Origin: Whalleya microplaca
Taxonomy: Eukaryota; Ascomycota; Sordariomycetes; Xylariales; Xylariaceae
DNA: 64,000 nt
Direction: 5' to 3'
Assembly: GCA_022497155.1 (NCBI GenBank)
Contig: MU385750.1
Location: forward strand, 248,001 to 312,000
The position numbers were made by a program, and so were the translations under genes. A model generated the notes under the pieces. It ran no database searches, was not told the DNA's origin, and was given only the letters and a program-made list of their open reading frames with translations. This document shows, one piece after another, positions 23,753 through 36,528 of this stretch (its first letter is position 1; each line of letters opens with the position of its first letter).

Positions 23753-23841
23753 GCCCTTGTAGCTCAGTGGTAGAGCGCGGCACTCGTATTTCCCCTTCCC
23801 GAGGTATGCCGAGGTCCATCGTTCAATCCGGTGCGGGGGCA
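23753..23841 (+). tRNA. tRNA-Thr(CGU) with a 17-nt anticodon-loop intron
   Basis: A complete cloverleaf. The acceptor GCCCTTG (23753-23759) pairs with CGGGGGC (23834-23840), followed by discriminator A. The D stem is GCTC/GAGC, the anticodon stem CGGCA/TGCCG and the T stem CATCG/CGGTG around TTCAATC. The anticodon is CGT at 23785-23787, with A at position 37. A 17-nt intron (23789-23805) sits at the canonical place between positions 37 and 38, so it is of the ordinary endonuclease-spliced type. A T5 run shortly downstream can serve as the Pol III terminator. Confidence 0.93.
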
Positions 23842-24974
23842 TGTCAACTTTATTTTTATGCTTTTTCTCCAAGATCCACCCATATCGGGTTAATAAACCA
23901 AGCATAATTGTCCTTACATCCATCCAGTCCTTCTTTTATTTGAATTTCAATTTTATTAATTCTCTCTGTTGAAACATCTAAGGCACCCGCATTAAATCAT
24001 ATAGTTCTCTCGGGCTGGCTAGAATGATTTCGATGAGAAGATCATCTACTAGGTCTGGTAGGTAGATAAGTGTCGTTTAGAAAATATCCCGTGAATCTCT
24101 CCAGTGCCACATATCCATCAGTCAAATGATGTTGAGAACAGCAGATCTTCCAACTCTACCGCGTTGACTGACTTGACTGGCTGGCATTTGACTACATTTA
24201 GTGCGTCGTCCGCCGCCCCCGGCCTGCTCCGATATCATTTCCCGGCTGTGATCGTAGTTGAATATTGAATAGGAGCCTGATTACCGCCCCTCGGTATAAG
24301 CGCTCGGTTGGGTTGGTTGACGGACTGCCTGGCACGTATTCAAGATTTTGTGACATCCTAAGCTTGATTTACGGTCGAGACTAGAAGACTGGATGTCTGC
24401 TAGTTTTCTTTGAGGGTCGCTTGAACAATGAGTCGGATCTCATTCGTAGCAAAGGTGGTGTACGACTACGGCATCATTCAAGGGCCGGCCCTACATATCA
24501 ACGATGCTCACACCAGCATCGCACTTGGCATTACGGATCAGATAAGATTCGGAGACGGATCAGATAAAATTTTCGTAGTAGTGCTCGGGCTTACTCTCCC
24601 AGACCGGGATCGCGATGGGCCAAGGGATCAGCCGCAGGGTCTAATAAGACCACTGGCATATGCCAAGATTATCGAACAGCGGGCCTTGGAGCAGCTTTTC
24701 GTCGGTCACTCCTTTTTCGGGTATCTAACCCCTCCCCCCTTAGCACACTGGCCAATCTGTTCGGGGGCGCAGAAGAAAACGGGGTGGTATCCCGAATTGT
24801 AACGTTGAACACGCGCAGAAATGCGCGGCCTACATACAAAAGGCCTTCCTAAGTTGGATCGCTGCAATACAAATATCTATTTTACTTCGCGCCGTCAGAT
24901 GCGTTACATCCGCAGCTCTTTCGCCTCTTGTCTTTGACAATAATCAGCCCAGTGTGCCGTCGATATTGATCACG
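23842..24974. other. Spacer and upstream region of the siderophore transporter
   Basis: Contains the two ATCAGATAA sites. A 124-codon ORF (24428-24802, ATG start) spans them, has no recognisable domain and is more likely a chance ORF or an upstream leader than a gene. Confidence 0.45.
24537..24567 (+). promoter_or_regulatory. Two perfect ATCAGATAA iron-regulatory GATA sites
   Basis: ATCAGATAA occurs at 24537-24545 and again at 24559-24567, same strand, 22 nt apart. This is the extended consensus ATCWGATAA bound by SreA/SRE/URBS1-type GATA repressors that shut off siderophore genes in iron-replete cells. They lie about 410-440 nt before the start codon of the siderophore transporter, as expected for regulation of that gene. 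That they are functional is inference. Confidence 0.7.
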
Positions 24975-27028
24975 ATGACCGCAATCCCTCCCCAGTCTGT
25001 GCCTAATGGCCAGGATGAGATTACCGAGAAGCAGTTCTCGGGAGACCACGATGTTCACGACATGCACGCGATGGAGGATGGTGCCAAGGCCGACTCCGAC
25101 TCCAGTTCGGAGCACAAGCAAGAAGGTGTCAAGCAGGTCGAGGCCATCACCACTGTATGGTCCAAAGAACTACTCATCGTCATGTTCATCCTGTGAGTCT
25201 CGCCTCTGGGGCTGCAATCTTGCATCGCGGTACTAATGAAGCGGTGACATCGCAGGCTTTATCTCGTGACTTTCGTCGACATGCTATTGCAATCCGTCCA
25301 GTCTAACCTTGTAGCCTACATCACTTCAGCCTTCAGCCAGCACGGTCTGCTAGCCACGACTAGCATTGTTGCGACGATTATTGGTGGCGTATGCAGACCT
25401 ACCATTGCTAAGATCATCGACATATGGGGTCGTTGCGAGGGTTTCGTGATCATGCTGATACTTCTTGTCCTCGGTATGATTATGAAGGCAACTTGCATCA
25501 ATGTGTCGATGTACGCAGCAGCACATACACTCTACTGGGTTGGCCATCTGGGCTTGACATATATTATCGACGTTATGCTTGCAGACATGACCTCGCTTCA
25601 GAACCGAATAGTTATGTTCGGCATCAACTCAACTCCTACTATTGCCACCACTTTCGCTGGACCCAGGATTTCCGATCTATTCTATACCTATGTCAACTTT
25701 CGGTGGGCGCTCGGTGCTTTCACGATTATCCTGGTTGCTTTCTGCATTCCTGTCGCTATTATTTTTATCCTCAGCAAGCGCAAAGCCGTAAGGGCCGGCG
25801 TTTTCCCCACGAAAGTGAAAACCCGTTCGGCTTGGGCGTCTACAAAGTATTACTTTGTTCAATTCGATGGTAAGAAAGCAAAAATCATCTTGGATACATT
25901 ATATAGGACGCTAACAGATTCCCAACAACTCTAGTGGTTGGAATGTTTCTAATTACTTTTGGGTTCGCCTTGCTGCTCCTGCCTTTCAGCCTGGCAAAAT
26001 ATGCGCCTAGTGGCTGGAAGACTGGATATATAATTGCTATGATAGTGCTCGGTGTGGTTCTATTGACCGCCTTCGGAATCTGGGAGAGATTCTTCGCCCC
26101 GGTTGCATTTTTCCCTTATAAGTTCTTGCAGAATCGCACTATTCTTGGTGCCTGCGTCCTCTATGGCGCTATGTTCGCTTCTATCTAGTAAGTTAGGTTC
26201 TTTTTTTTTTTTTTTTTTTTTTCTTGTTTTGTTTTGGTAATCTAATACCAATCATTTTACTGATATCTGGGTTACAGTTGCTGGGATAGTTATTACCAAT
26301 CCTACCTCCAGGTGGTGCACGATCAGAGTATCACCATCTCTGGTTACGTTCTAAATGCGTTCTCGCTCACGTCGGCCTTCATTGCTCCTTTCTGTGGCCT
26401 GTAAGTTCCTACTATGCATGCATTCTTACAATAATCCAACTGATCACTTGATTCTAGTCTCATCCGATACACTGGAAATTACAAATGGACCGCCATCGCC
26501 GGAATTCCATTCTGCGTCCTCGGCACAGTCCTATTAATCCACTTCCGTGTACCGGACACGTATGTTGGCTACCTAGTCATGTGCCAAATCTTCAACGGTG
26601 TTTCTAGCGAGTTCTGGACGCTTGCAGGGCAGCTTGCGATAATGGCAAACATAAGTCATCAGGAGATCGCCGTGGGATTGGCCTTATTTGGCCTCTTTGG
26701 TTCCGTTGGTTCCGCGGTCGGTCTTGCTATCGCTGGCGGGATTTGGACCAACCTTCTCCCCACAAAGCTGTACGAAAATCTACCAGAGGGTAGCAAGAAT
26801 CTGACGACGAAGATTTACGGCTCTATCACTATTCAGAGGTCGTATCCCATGGGAAGCCCTATTCGGAACGCTATTATCGCGGCATATGCGGATGTACAGA
26901 GAAAGATGGTCATCGCTGGCGCCTGTTTCATCCCTCTCTGTGTGGTCTGCATCTTGATATGGAAGAACATCAACGTCAAAAAGTTGGAAGAGACAAAGGG
27001 GAAGCAGACGAAGGGCAATGTGTGGTAA
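24975..27028 (+). CDS. Siderophore-iron transporter (MFS, SIT/MirB type)
   Basis: Five exons: 24975-25192, 25256-25869, 25935-26187, 26278-26400 and 26458-27028. All introns are GT-AG and in phase, giving 592 aa. The product is a plasma-membrane major-facilitator protein with about 14 hydrophobic segments that imports ferric siderophores by proton symport. Visible hallmarks are the acidic His-rich N-terminal tail (about 60 aa), VTFVDMLLQSVQSNL at the end of the first helix, GGVCRPTIAKIIDIWGR as the MFS loop motif, the YIIDVMLADMTSLQNR segment typical of fungal SIT proteins, and CWDSYYQSYLQ in the late extracellular loop. The start is the ATG at 24975; the frame above it has only a GTG. Intron 3 contains a run of about 22 T (near 26200-26222). 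The tandem ATCAGATAA sites upstream point to iron repression. Exact siderophore substrate is unknown. Confidence 0.9.
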
Positions 27029-28473
27029 TGGACGGTAGTCAGCAATTTTCAAGGATTCCAAGATACGGCCGTGGGGCATGTAGGTGGAGATCCATTATTT
27101 GCCTTTGCTTATGATCTTTTGCTAGTACTGCGTATAGAATAACGTTACATTTATATCTACATAGCGTACTAGTAGGCTTCCCTGTGACCTATTTCTCCAC
27201 AAATCAGCCCGACTTAGGAAACTTCACCTACCTTCTTTTCAAGGATATAATAACAGCCTCCCATCAGTTCGAAACCTGATCTCATTCCTAGGCGTTGTAC
27301 TTAATACCCCATTACCCATTCTAAATTTCGCAGCCCGGTGTTTGAAAATCAAACGCGACCACATGAGTTGCTGAATGGGTGGGGTACTATACATGGTAAG
27401 TGAACTAACTGTATTGAATTTGCGCAGTACTCTGTATCTTGTGTCGCTTATACCGTCCCGTGATGCTCGCAATGTTAATTCTACGATCATTGATAGTTAC
27501 ACTGATCTGTGGACGATATGTAAGGGAGGAGAAATAGAAACCCGCGTAATTGTAAACTTATGTGACTACCGAAGGGAATGACGATAATAGAATTACCGTC
27601 CTTGATGAAATTTCGTAGCTGTTAGGTCACCCTCTGCAGCTGGCACGTACAAGGTCCATTGCTCACCAGCCTCTACTTCTGGCGTTGAACGTTCGTATCA
27701 CATAGTAGGTACTAAAAACCTGAAGTAGTCCGAATTAGGTACTCCCAAGAGGAACCCGAAGCCCTGGTAACCCGAGAGGAAGAGTCCATCTAACATTCAA
27801 ATGCATCGTACACGAGCTTGCTCGAAGAAGCCAATAGGGACATGTAGAAATCATTGTGTGTGCTCATAGTTTAACGTGCGGGATATAAATACGGCTGAAT
27901 TTGTGGGTATATATGTAGCTGTAACAGCAGCTCTCCACGCCCTATCCCCCTAAAGAGAATTACAGGGCCAATCCTCCCCCCTGCACCAGCGTTACATAAA
28001 TACACGCATACACACATGCAAACCAAGCCCCTATCTGGAACTAGTCATCAACCTGAGGCTTTATAATGCTGTGGTACATTTCAGCTTAGCCGTGAGCTAA
28101 GCAAAGATACTAAGGAGATTGCTATAACGTACGGCCTACATTTCGACAGAAGACGACGACCTGCCCTTTAGCTGTGAAATCATGAAAGGTGTTCATATTA
28201 TAAAGAGTAGTATACTGTATATAGTATTATGCATGAAAAATCTCAACGGGTATTTTTCTAGGTGGAGGGTTATAAGGAGAGGTACATGGCTACCCCAAAG
28301 CAGATTTTAGACTTCGTTCTGCCAGTAAGCATTTAGTCTCACAATAAGGACTCAGTGCAGTTAAATCTCATTGACTGTGTATATATGATTTCATCCCTCC
28401 TATTCGGTTCAGATCATCCTACGTACTCACATTTCCGATCTAAATCAATTCATATTTGTCTTAGACGGTCTAC

Positions 28474-29107
28474 ATGGATAATCATTTCACTTCTATGACA
28501 AAGGAGAATTACATATTGGTGTTAAATTCAAACCCTGGAATCTTTTTCCTCCGGTGCGATCCGTCGCCTGGATTTGCACAGGTCAGGGTGGCATTAGCGG
28601 CTCAACAAAGGAAGGAGACCGAAACTAGACAGCTGCACAAGGTCGCCTGTAAGCCGGGTTTCCTGTTTAATGGCACCCTCCATTCGGCGCGGACCTTTCA
28701 AGGCCTATAGTCTTCAAGCATCCGAGGTCCTATTCCGTCCGGGAAACAAACCTACCGGCGCTGAGAATGATCTGCCGTGTCATCAATTTAATGGCGGCTA
28801 TTATACCACCATTTCGGAAGTTGAGTTTAGTCGGAGCACGTATTGCTGTATCCCAATTAGTATGAATGCTTGTGTGAGTGTGGATGCTAAAGGTGCAGTT
28901 CCTATCCTGATCAAACTAGGAGAAGAACGAAAACAGGAAATCGAGCAAGAGATCAGGCCTAAAAAGATTGTCAGCTCAAACTTTATAACGTCAACTCAAC
29001 GAGAATCCTGCCCATTGCGAGGGAATCAATGTCCGCATGAGATTCGAGCGCGAATTCCTGGCTCACGCGGATTAATTCATGGATCTGGAGGATCGCCAAT
29101 TGGCTAG
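28474..29107 (+). pseudogene. Possible remnant of a small uncharacterised gene
   Basis: Two overlapping ORFs, 28474-28710 and 28670-29107, begin with ATG and read as plausible protein (NPGIFFLRCDPSP in the first, recalling the WCVIRCD segment of the gene at 16489-17957). No consensus intron joins the two frames convincingly. This may be a decayed member of that zinc-motif family or chance. Confidence 0.25.
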
Positions 29108-30478
29108 CCATCCGCCATAAGAGGCAACACCTTTGTATGAGTAACTACAGAACTTGTCAGTTGACTGGAAGTTATGGAGAAATTGACTAATATCCTTCCA
29201 CGGCAGGCAGGTGACAGAGCTGTTGTTAGACATGGTTGACATCATTATGCGAGACTCTTCACATTTCAAATGACAGTAACCAATTATGCTTTGAACGATG
29301 CCCTATCCTATTCAACGTCTCGGGAGTTTTTGGCCATAGGTTAGAGTAGAAGATTGACAACGACTAGTCCATTTGATTTGTTGGCCCTTTACTCTATCAT
29401 ACCTAAAGTAACAGGTACAGAGATTTAGCCAATGTTTGAAGCAATGAACCTAAAGCTAGAATTATATCTGATGAATCATAACTCATTGCACTAACATTAG
29501 TACCGTGACACCGGAAAACTACTCCAAACATAGAAAGTATAGCTTCAAGGAACTTGAGGGCGACATAGGCCCTGCATCAAAGACAACCTTAACCTCAGCA
29601 TTCTTCTTATACCTAACACTACCATGCAAATAACTTTGCGACTTATTTGAAGGTGGCAGCAGATATATGGAGGCTTATCAAATATGGTTGGCGTTAGACC
29701 CCTAGGTCCAACTTGGCTTCCATCCAAGGTCTACTCACAAAGACACCCCTTCAGCTTGTGCCAAAACTCTATAATGTGGGCTCCAAAGAGAGAAAGGGAC
29801 GCCTATTTCGGGATCTAGGTCCTCTGCCAGCTCTGAAGTCGGTTCCAAAGCAGCTTCAATGGTATCGTTATATAGTCATGGAAGATGGCTGGGTTAGGGC
29901 CGAGAAACGGGTAGCGACAGGAAAAGTATTGCTCCGTTATAAAGAATGAACGATGAACCCTGTCTGAATCCGTGATGATACTTATCTTCAACACCTAAAA
30001 TTGCAAAAATATTAAAATATTCCAATAACACATACTTTGGGTCGTGTTGACAAGCAATGGCTGGTGGAACATCTGATAAAAGGGAGGAGTGGATTATAGT
30101 AGAGATATATTGAAAATGATATTCACCTAGTAGTTAAGAGATTATAGTCTAGCATCTTGAACACAGCCATACTTGAACTTTCACCAGACACACCTTTGAC
30201 AGCAACTACGTCCAAAGAGGGGCTTCACAAGCTTGGGGCCACGAAGAGGTAATGAATTCGTAAGCTTCCGCTAAATGTATATTAATGGATGGTTTCCCTG
30301 TGGCTTCTGATTCACTTCCTATGTGTTTTGGTAATTAGTAAATGAGCCTTAGAGCTTATTTATGTACTATAGCTATAATCATATAATTGACACGTCATTT
30401 AGGTAGGATTTAAGGCTACGTGTGATAGAGAAGCGGCTGACAGGCCTATATTCCTCTAAGCCGAAGGTACCTGCTGTG

Positions 30479-30502
30479 TAATATATATATATATATATAT
30501 AT

Positions 30503-30556
<54 letters not shown>
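30479..30556. repeat. Compound microsatellite (TA)n(TG)n(GA)n
   Basis: About 13 TA units, then about 7 TG units, then about 17 GA units in direct succession, a pattern likely to be length-variable between strains. Confidence 0.95.
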
Positions 30557-30562
<6 letters not shown>

Positions 30563-33500
30563 CTTAGAGCTGCTGCCGTTACTGTCATTATTAGGTATAA
30601 GGTGAAGTGTGAGGTGTGAGATTATACTGCTCTCAGATATCTGGTATGTGGGGGTACATAGCTAGCTACCTCCCATGGCAAGCACTTGAAGGTAGTCCCT
30701 ATTATAAATATTAATAGGCAACGATTCTTCTCACATTACCGGATAAATAATATGGAGGGCACGTTAAGTCTTGTATTCATTTTGCAGTGCTTCCAATGCT
30801 TGCATGGAGGTTTTAAGTTGGGGCGGAGGGCTTAATCCTCTGCAATTTTCGCACGCAATCAATGTGAATCTTCTGAGTTGTAGGTTCATTTTGTATTGCC
30901 GTGATAGCTTCATGCTCGTTATTCAATTCCAAGTGAAAAGCGTCGTGCCTGGGTATTCTCCACGTTATAGGTATTGAGAAGTGTCCTTGACCTTTATAAA
31001 CCTACGTTATAGGGTGCTTACTATTGTATCTTTTGAGAAATCCAAGAGGAACTCAAGTCACGAAGATAGACTTGCCAACTAGGTAGTTCCTACCAAACAT
31101 CGAGATTGTTAATGTTATGTTAGAAAGTACTACATGCTCATGCATTATCTCTTCGGCAGCTTCGATACTCTTCTCGGTCATATATAGTACTTCTAACCGA
31201 ATTGAACTCAAGGGACGATTCCTTTCATTCAGGGTTAATTTAACAAGACCGACTTACTTCATTCCACCCAAAGTTATTTAGGCATTTGCCGTACCACTTC
31301 CTCCAAGCTGAATAATCAGGTCGTATAGTTCTTATGTGCTGACCCTAATCAATTCTTCTCCCTCTGCCTACAGGATCACGCGACATAGCTAAGTAGGATG
31401 CCTTTGACTTCCTAGAATACACTGCGTTAAGGTAAATGGACAATTTCCATTTACGTTCATACAGCAGATACCATCAATACTAACCTTTCGAAGTAAGTGA
31501 AACCACTATGCCTATGAATAGCTAGATATATTTCATCTACATACGATTGCTTTATCCATTATCCAGTGTTGCACTAACGGTAAACCGGTTTCCAACAGTA
31601 GATGTCGAAAGTTTGGCTAGACATTCCTGGCCTGATACGAGTGCTATACCTAGCCAGAAGTAAACCTATGATTTAATCTAAAATCACCCAGAATTTGGCG
31701 GTTTCCAAGCAGAACAAACATATAAACCATCAAACGCCATAAATAGGTATAACCAATGGAGCTTATTTACTTCATAGGTAGTTGAACAGGGGCAATATGT
31801 TGTGGGCCGACGTCCCCGGGAGTAGTTTCTCATTCGAAAATTCAAGAATACCAGAGCCTCCAGTAAAGTCAGCTGGTAACACTGATCGGGCTGAATAATG
31901 TCCCGTTAGTGAACTTGACAACTTCTACCTCTGGACAACACACCCCTATTGGAATCAAGGATTAGTCGAAACACTGTTCGGTTTTAGTCCAATACAAAAA
32001 TAAGCACCACAGGGTAATGGCCAAGAGATACTAGGCAAAACTCATCAGATTGTTGCTAATTTGAAAGATAGACAACGGTAAAAGTCGTCTGCATTGCCGC
32101 CGTAGGTCCTTGTCACTACACCTAAAGAAGCTAGAGAGAGATCAACCGCACACATACCTGTGGATTCCTCTGTACAGCACAGATGAATTTCAATTGCGAA
32201 GAGCACCTATGGAAAATATGCTACGGAAGAATGAATATAACAATACTACACTAAAATGAGTACACAATATACAATTTTCTTTCCCCAATTCCCAGGTCAA
32301 TTTCAATAGATCTAGGATCAAATGTAACGAGGTAGTGAATGAGCTGATAACCTAGGCCATCATTAGTGCTCCTAATGGAAAATGGTAAGCACTAAAGTCT
32401 GTTAGGCCTTAGTATAATAGGGGAAAACCATCTCCCTGGCCACATATACAGTGGCCTGGGAAGTGCCATCCCAACTATTCCACTACCTCCTGACCTTACA
32501 TATTGATAATATCTAATCAGTAGATAGTAAGGGTTACAGCTCTTCTTGATAGCGATGGGAGCAATGGGTCTTAAAGCATAAGTCCTCACTGCTCCAAGTT
32601 TGTCAGGTAACTAGAGTCGTCCGGTCCTCCACTAACAATATCCACAGCCTCTCAGTAACACTCTACCCTCTGGTATCCTTATCCTCTACGATAAACGTCA
32701 TGGCCGCATATAGCCAGGTCAGGTGGTACTGTCATACTGTAGTACTATGCGCTGTATTGTTTTGTAATCCGTCACCCCCCACGGTCAAAGCATGCTCATC
32801 AAATTTCACCTTTATTAATATTTAGACTAAAATCTCTAGCTGGATTTTGACCCATGGCATCTTCAAGGACCATTCAACGTATAGTCTTTAGCACAAAATA
32901 CACACATAAGAGGTATATGGAATGTCCGCCAAAACACCAAGTAGGAAGATTCCGGGATGTAAGAAAACTTTACCCAGGAGGCAACATGTCATAACACAGT
33001 CCATGACTAGTAGCCGACATTTCTCAAGCAGGGTATGCAGTCATCCCTTGGCCCTGGCGGCACGGCAGGTAATCCCTAGCCGTTGGTTGGTCCCTTGGTT
33101 TTGACTAGGTAAGTATTAGCTACGCACTTAGCGAGCTCGGTCTCCTAACCGACTTTGAGAGATAAACGCCACTTATTTCTACTAGGTATAGATAGGTCAC
33201 TAGCCCCAAGACTCCCCACGCATGTGAGCATCGTTATCTCTGACTGCTTAGGCTGCTCAGGCACCAGGAAACTTTTGAGAACCGAGTTAGCCAGGCTGAA
33301 AGTCCGAGCGCGAGGGACGGAGAGATCAGCTCGACTTAGATGATGGCGTAGTCACGAGTATGACTTCCTCCCTCAGCGCACTCAGGGGCGTCCCTGTCGG
33401 TGAGAGAGACAACCACATCATAGTCGTAAGAGAAACCCCCACGCCCTAGGCCGAACCACCCTAAGTGGGGTCTACTGACCTTGGATTCGGGAATTCTGTG

Positions 33501-33989
33501 GAATATCTGACGGCGTACGGAATCCTGAGTGGAGTCCGTCGAAACCCCCTCGAGACCACTGAATATCCACCTGCGCAAGTGTTACCCCATATGTTGTGCA
33601 GCGCTGTGGGGAAGTGGAGTCGAGAACTAAGGCTGTGATTTCTAGAACGGGCTACTAGGCGGGGGTCTAGGTTACAAACGAACCTCCCTAGCGGAAACTT
33701 GCGTGGGGGACAGTTCCACGCAGGCAGACAGGAAGACAAGAAGGTTGGACCTGTACGAGATGTCGATATGGACTAGACTGCAAGAGCATCTCCCGTTGCC
33801 GGCTGCTTATTCAAGAAGGACGTCAGGGGACAAAGAATCAACTCTCCATTTCTTGTCGTCTAAGCGACCCATTCCCGAGTCAAATCCATCATCATCATCA
33901 TCGATTACTACGCCAATTCTACGTTTGATAGACAGCTGTTCATAGTTGTTCTCACTTGATTCCGCCAAGTTCAAACATAACCAATTACA

Positions 33990-34970
33990 ATGGCCACATT
34001 AGAAAGCAGCAGCAGCACCAGGCCCGATGGCAAGCCATCGCCGCCTCGGCTGCTCGAACCCGGCGTCTACGTCCCCACGGTAGCCTTCTTCACCGACGAG
34101 GACACCATCGACCTCGAGGCCACGAAGACCCACGCCCAACGACTGGCCCAAGCCGGGGTCGCCGGCGTCGTAACCCACGGATCCAACGGCGAGGCCGTGC
34201 ACCTCGACCACGCGGAGCGCCAGCTCATCACGCGCGCGACGCGAGACGCCCTGGACGCCCTAAACAAGGCCTCGCTCCCCGTGATCGTAGGCTGCGGCGC
34301 GCAGTCGACGCGGGAGACGATCCAGCTGTGCCGCGAGGCGGCGGCGTCGGGCGGCTCGCACGCGATCGTGCTCCCGCCGTCGTACTACGGCGGGCTGCTG
34401 GCCCCCGCGCAGATCCTGGCGCACTTCCGCGCCGTCGCCGACGCCAGCCCCCTCCCGCTGCTCATCTACAACTACCCCGGCGCGTGCGCGGGCCTGGACC
34501 TGAGCTCCGACGCCATCCTGGCGCTGGCGGGCCACCCCAACATCGTCGGCTCCAAGCTGACGTGCGGGAACACGGGCAAGCTCGCGCGCGTCGTCGCGGG
34601 CGCCGAGGGGCTGGGGTTCCGCACATTCGGCGGCAGCGCGGATTTCACGGTGCAGACGCTGGTCGTGGGCGGACACGGCGTCATCGCGGGGCTCGCGAAC
34701 GTGGCGCCGCGGGCGTGCGTGGAGGTGTTGCGGCTGTGGCAGGGAGGTAAGTATGAGCAGGCGCGGGTCCTGCAGGCCACGGTCGCCCACGGGGACTGGG
34801 CGGCGATCCGGGGCGGGTTCGTGTCGGTCAAGGCGGCGCTGCAGAAATGGCAGGGGTACGGCGGGGCGCCGAGGAAGCCCTGTGCGCTGCCGGAGGGGGA
34901 CGAGGCGTTGCAGGCGATGTTGGAGGGGTTTGAGGAGCTGGTTCGTTTGGAAGAGCAGTTGAAGCAATAG
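33990..34970 (+). CDS. DapA/NAL-family class I aldolase, similar to fungal 2-keto-3-deoxy-sugar-acid aldolases
   Basis: A single-exon gene of 326 aa in very GC-rich sequence. The family fold is clear: GSNGEAVHLDHAER (residues 64-77) is the dihydrodipicolinate-synthase signature region, Y160 in LLIYNYPG is the catalytic tyrosine, and K189 in VGSKLTCGN is the Schiff-base lysine. Members retro-aldol cleave 2-keto-3-deoxy acids to pyruvate and an aldehyde. In filamentous fungi, relatives act in D-galacturonate catabolism (L-threo-3-deoxy-hexulosonate aldolase), rhamnose catabolism, or on 4-hydroxy-2-oxo acids such as HOG. Which applies cannot be told from this window, as no pathway partner is adjacent. 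The start codon has a strong context (ACAATGGCC). The long ORFs in other frames are GC shadows. Confidence 0.88.
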   Translation: MATLESSSSTRPDGKPSPPRLLEPGVYVPTVAFFTDEDTIDLEATKTHAQRLAQAGVAGVVTHGSNGEAVHLDHAERQLITRATRDALDALNKASLPVIVGCGAQSTRETIQLCREAAASGGSHAIVLPPSYYGGLLAPAQILAHFRAVADASPLPLLIYNYPGACAGLDLSSDAILALAGHPNIVGSKLTCGNTGKLARVVAGAEGLGFRTFGGSADFTVQTLVVGGHGVIAGLANVAPRACVEVLRLWQGGKYEQARVLQATVAHGDWAAIRGGFVSVKAALQKWQGYGGAPRKPCALPEGDEALQAMLEGFEELVRLEEQLKQ

Positions 34971-36528
34971 ATGAAGGTGATATGTAAGGGGGTATTGCAT
35001 TAACTAGGGGTATATTGCATTAGAGTTACAACGTCTTTAACTAGCCTCCATATACTAGCCTTACTGCTGCACGTTCGCTTATTGCGGAGGCCTAATTGGT
35101 AGCTCTCGCGAGCCATAGATAGAAATAAATGGCTTATAATTATCGCTGTGGAAAGCGTCTGCAGGCAAGAGGAGCCTATCGTCAGAAAAGCAATATGTTG
35201 GAATGTGATGCCCACCTGGACGATATATAGTTCCTGCTAACGATTCAATGCATGTGGCACCGGCTACCTATATCCCGCAACAAATATTGCTATAAATAGT
35301 CGTCATCCAAGTCCCATCAGATAGGCAAATTGAGGCTCTACATGAAAGTAATCAATCGCGTGCAGGTGGCTTGGAGGATTGCGTGCACATGGCAGACGAT
35401 GCAACGGCTACAGTACATGTATATGTACCTAAAGTGTCAATCCGTGTCAATCCGAGTACCCCCTTATGTCTGGAGGTATTGCATGTACATACATGCCTAT
35501 AACACCTACAATATACCTAAGGTCTTACCTCGTAGGCGTGTGCACAGTGCAGTCAGATACGTATCCCCCGCATCCTAAAGAGGAAACCACAAGGATTCGA
35601 CAGCCAATGAGAATGCTGCTAAGACAATGGTTCTTCGCTTGATAAGTCTCTTGTATACACACCCATTTGCTTTTTTCTTATATGCATAACTATACTGCCT
35701 GCATATTGCTACTCTCATGCTAGAATCTGTAAGCAAAAAATGTAGTTATTTGAATTGAGAGCGATGTGCATGTTCAGTATGGTGGGGGAACCCTTGATCC
35801 CGTCCCCCGTTGTTATTCTGTCTCCTTTTGGCCTCGAGTACAGGTTTGTCCTATTTCTATCAAAGAATCTCGACCCAAGAATATATAGAGGTACGTTGAC
35901 AGATAGCTGGAGTCAGAAGTGGGAGACTATGAAGCAAATGCACCCCGCCTACGTCTACATACCTACATATGTAATGTATGTTTAGATGAACAAGTATGTT
36001 ACAAACCCACACAACACAAGAGTCCATACGGAAGGTTTCACAGAATAGAAGAGCCTATTTTTTTTTTCTTCTTTGATTTCTTTCTTTCTTTCGGGAGATA
36101 TATCAAGTGGTATACTCTTCTATTTGCCCGCCTAGCATTAAAGCCGCGGACTATCTATCTAGATGATCTTTGGAGTGTGTCAAACAAGTCTAGGAGATGA
36201 GACCCGAGTAGCCTCCAAGGGTCTTCCCATCAGCGTAACTCTCGACCCCTTCATTCTCGCATCCAGTTTCAAATAGATTGAACGGATCGAAGAAGTAGAT
36301 GCCTCGTGCTCATCGCAGGTCTATAGCATTGCTGAAGTACTAGACACCTAAAATTTCGAGGTCGTAGATTCGGTAGGGATGGGAAGGGGGTATCCGTCAC
36401 GTAGTTTTTAGATTCCATCCAAGCTCCATGCGCCCGAAACGACATTCATCACGTAATTCATGACCGACTAGGCGTGCAACGACCGCTACGTGTCGACAAT
36501 CACTGGCTGGAAAAGTGATATTTATCTC
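34971..36528. other. Spacer between convergent aldolase and ArgRS genes
   Basis: No gene seen. Contains 3' ends of both flanking genes and a T/CT-rich run near 36056-36095. Short ORFs here have no recognisable content. Confidence 0.45.

Larger units (their letters stand above)
27029..33989. other. Seven-kilobase gene-poor region
   Basis: No ORF with a recognisable domain. It includes a doubtful gene remnant at 28474-29107 and a compound microsatellite at 30479-30556; an open stretch at 29713-29949 has no ATG. Composition is ordinary rather than RIP-like. About 33330-33950 is somewhat GC-richer and could be an old insertion, but nothing identifies it. Confidence 0.5.

Noticed and set aside
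24428..24802. 124-codon ORF upstream of the siderophore transporter
   Set aside because: No domain or splice support, and it spans the two iron-GATA sites, so it is treated as promoter DNA.
33956..35000. 264- and 246-codon ORFs overlapping the aldolase
   Set aside because: Low-complexity Arg/Gly/Pro translation of GC-rich DNA; the aldolase frame holds the catalytic residues.
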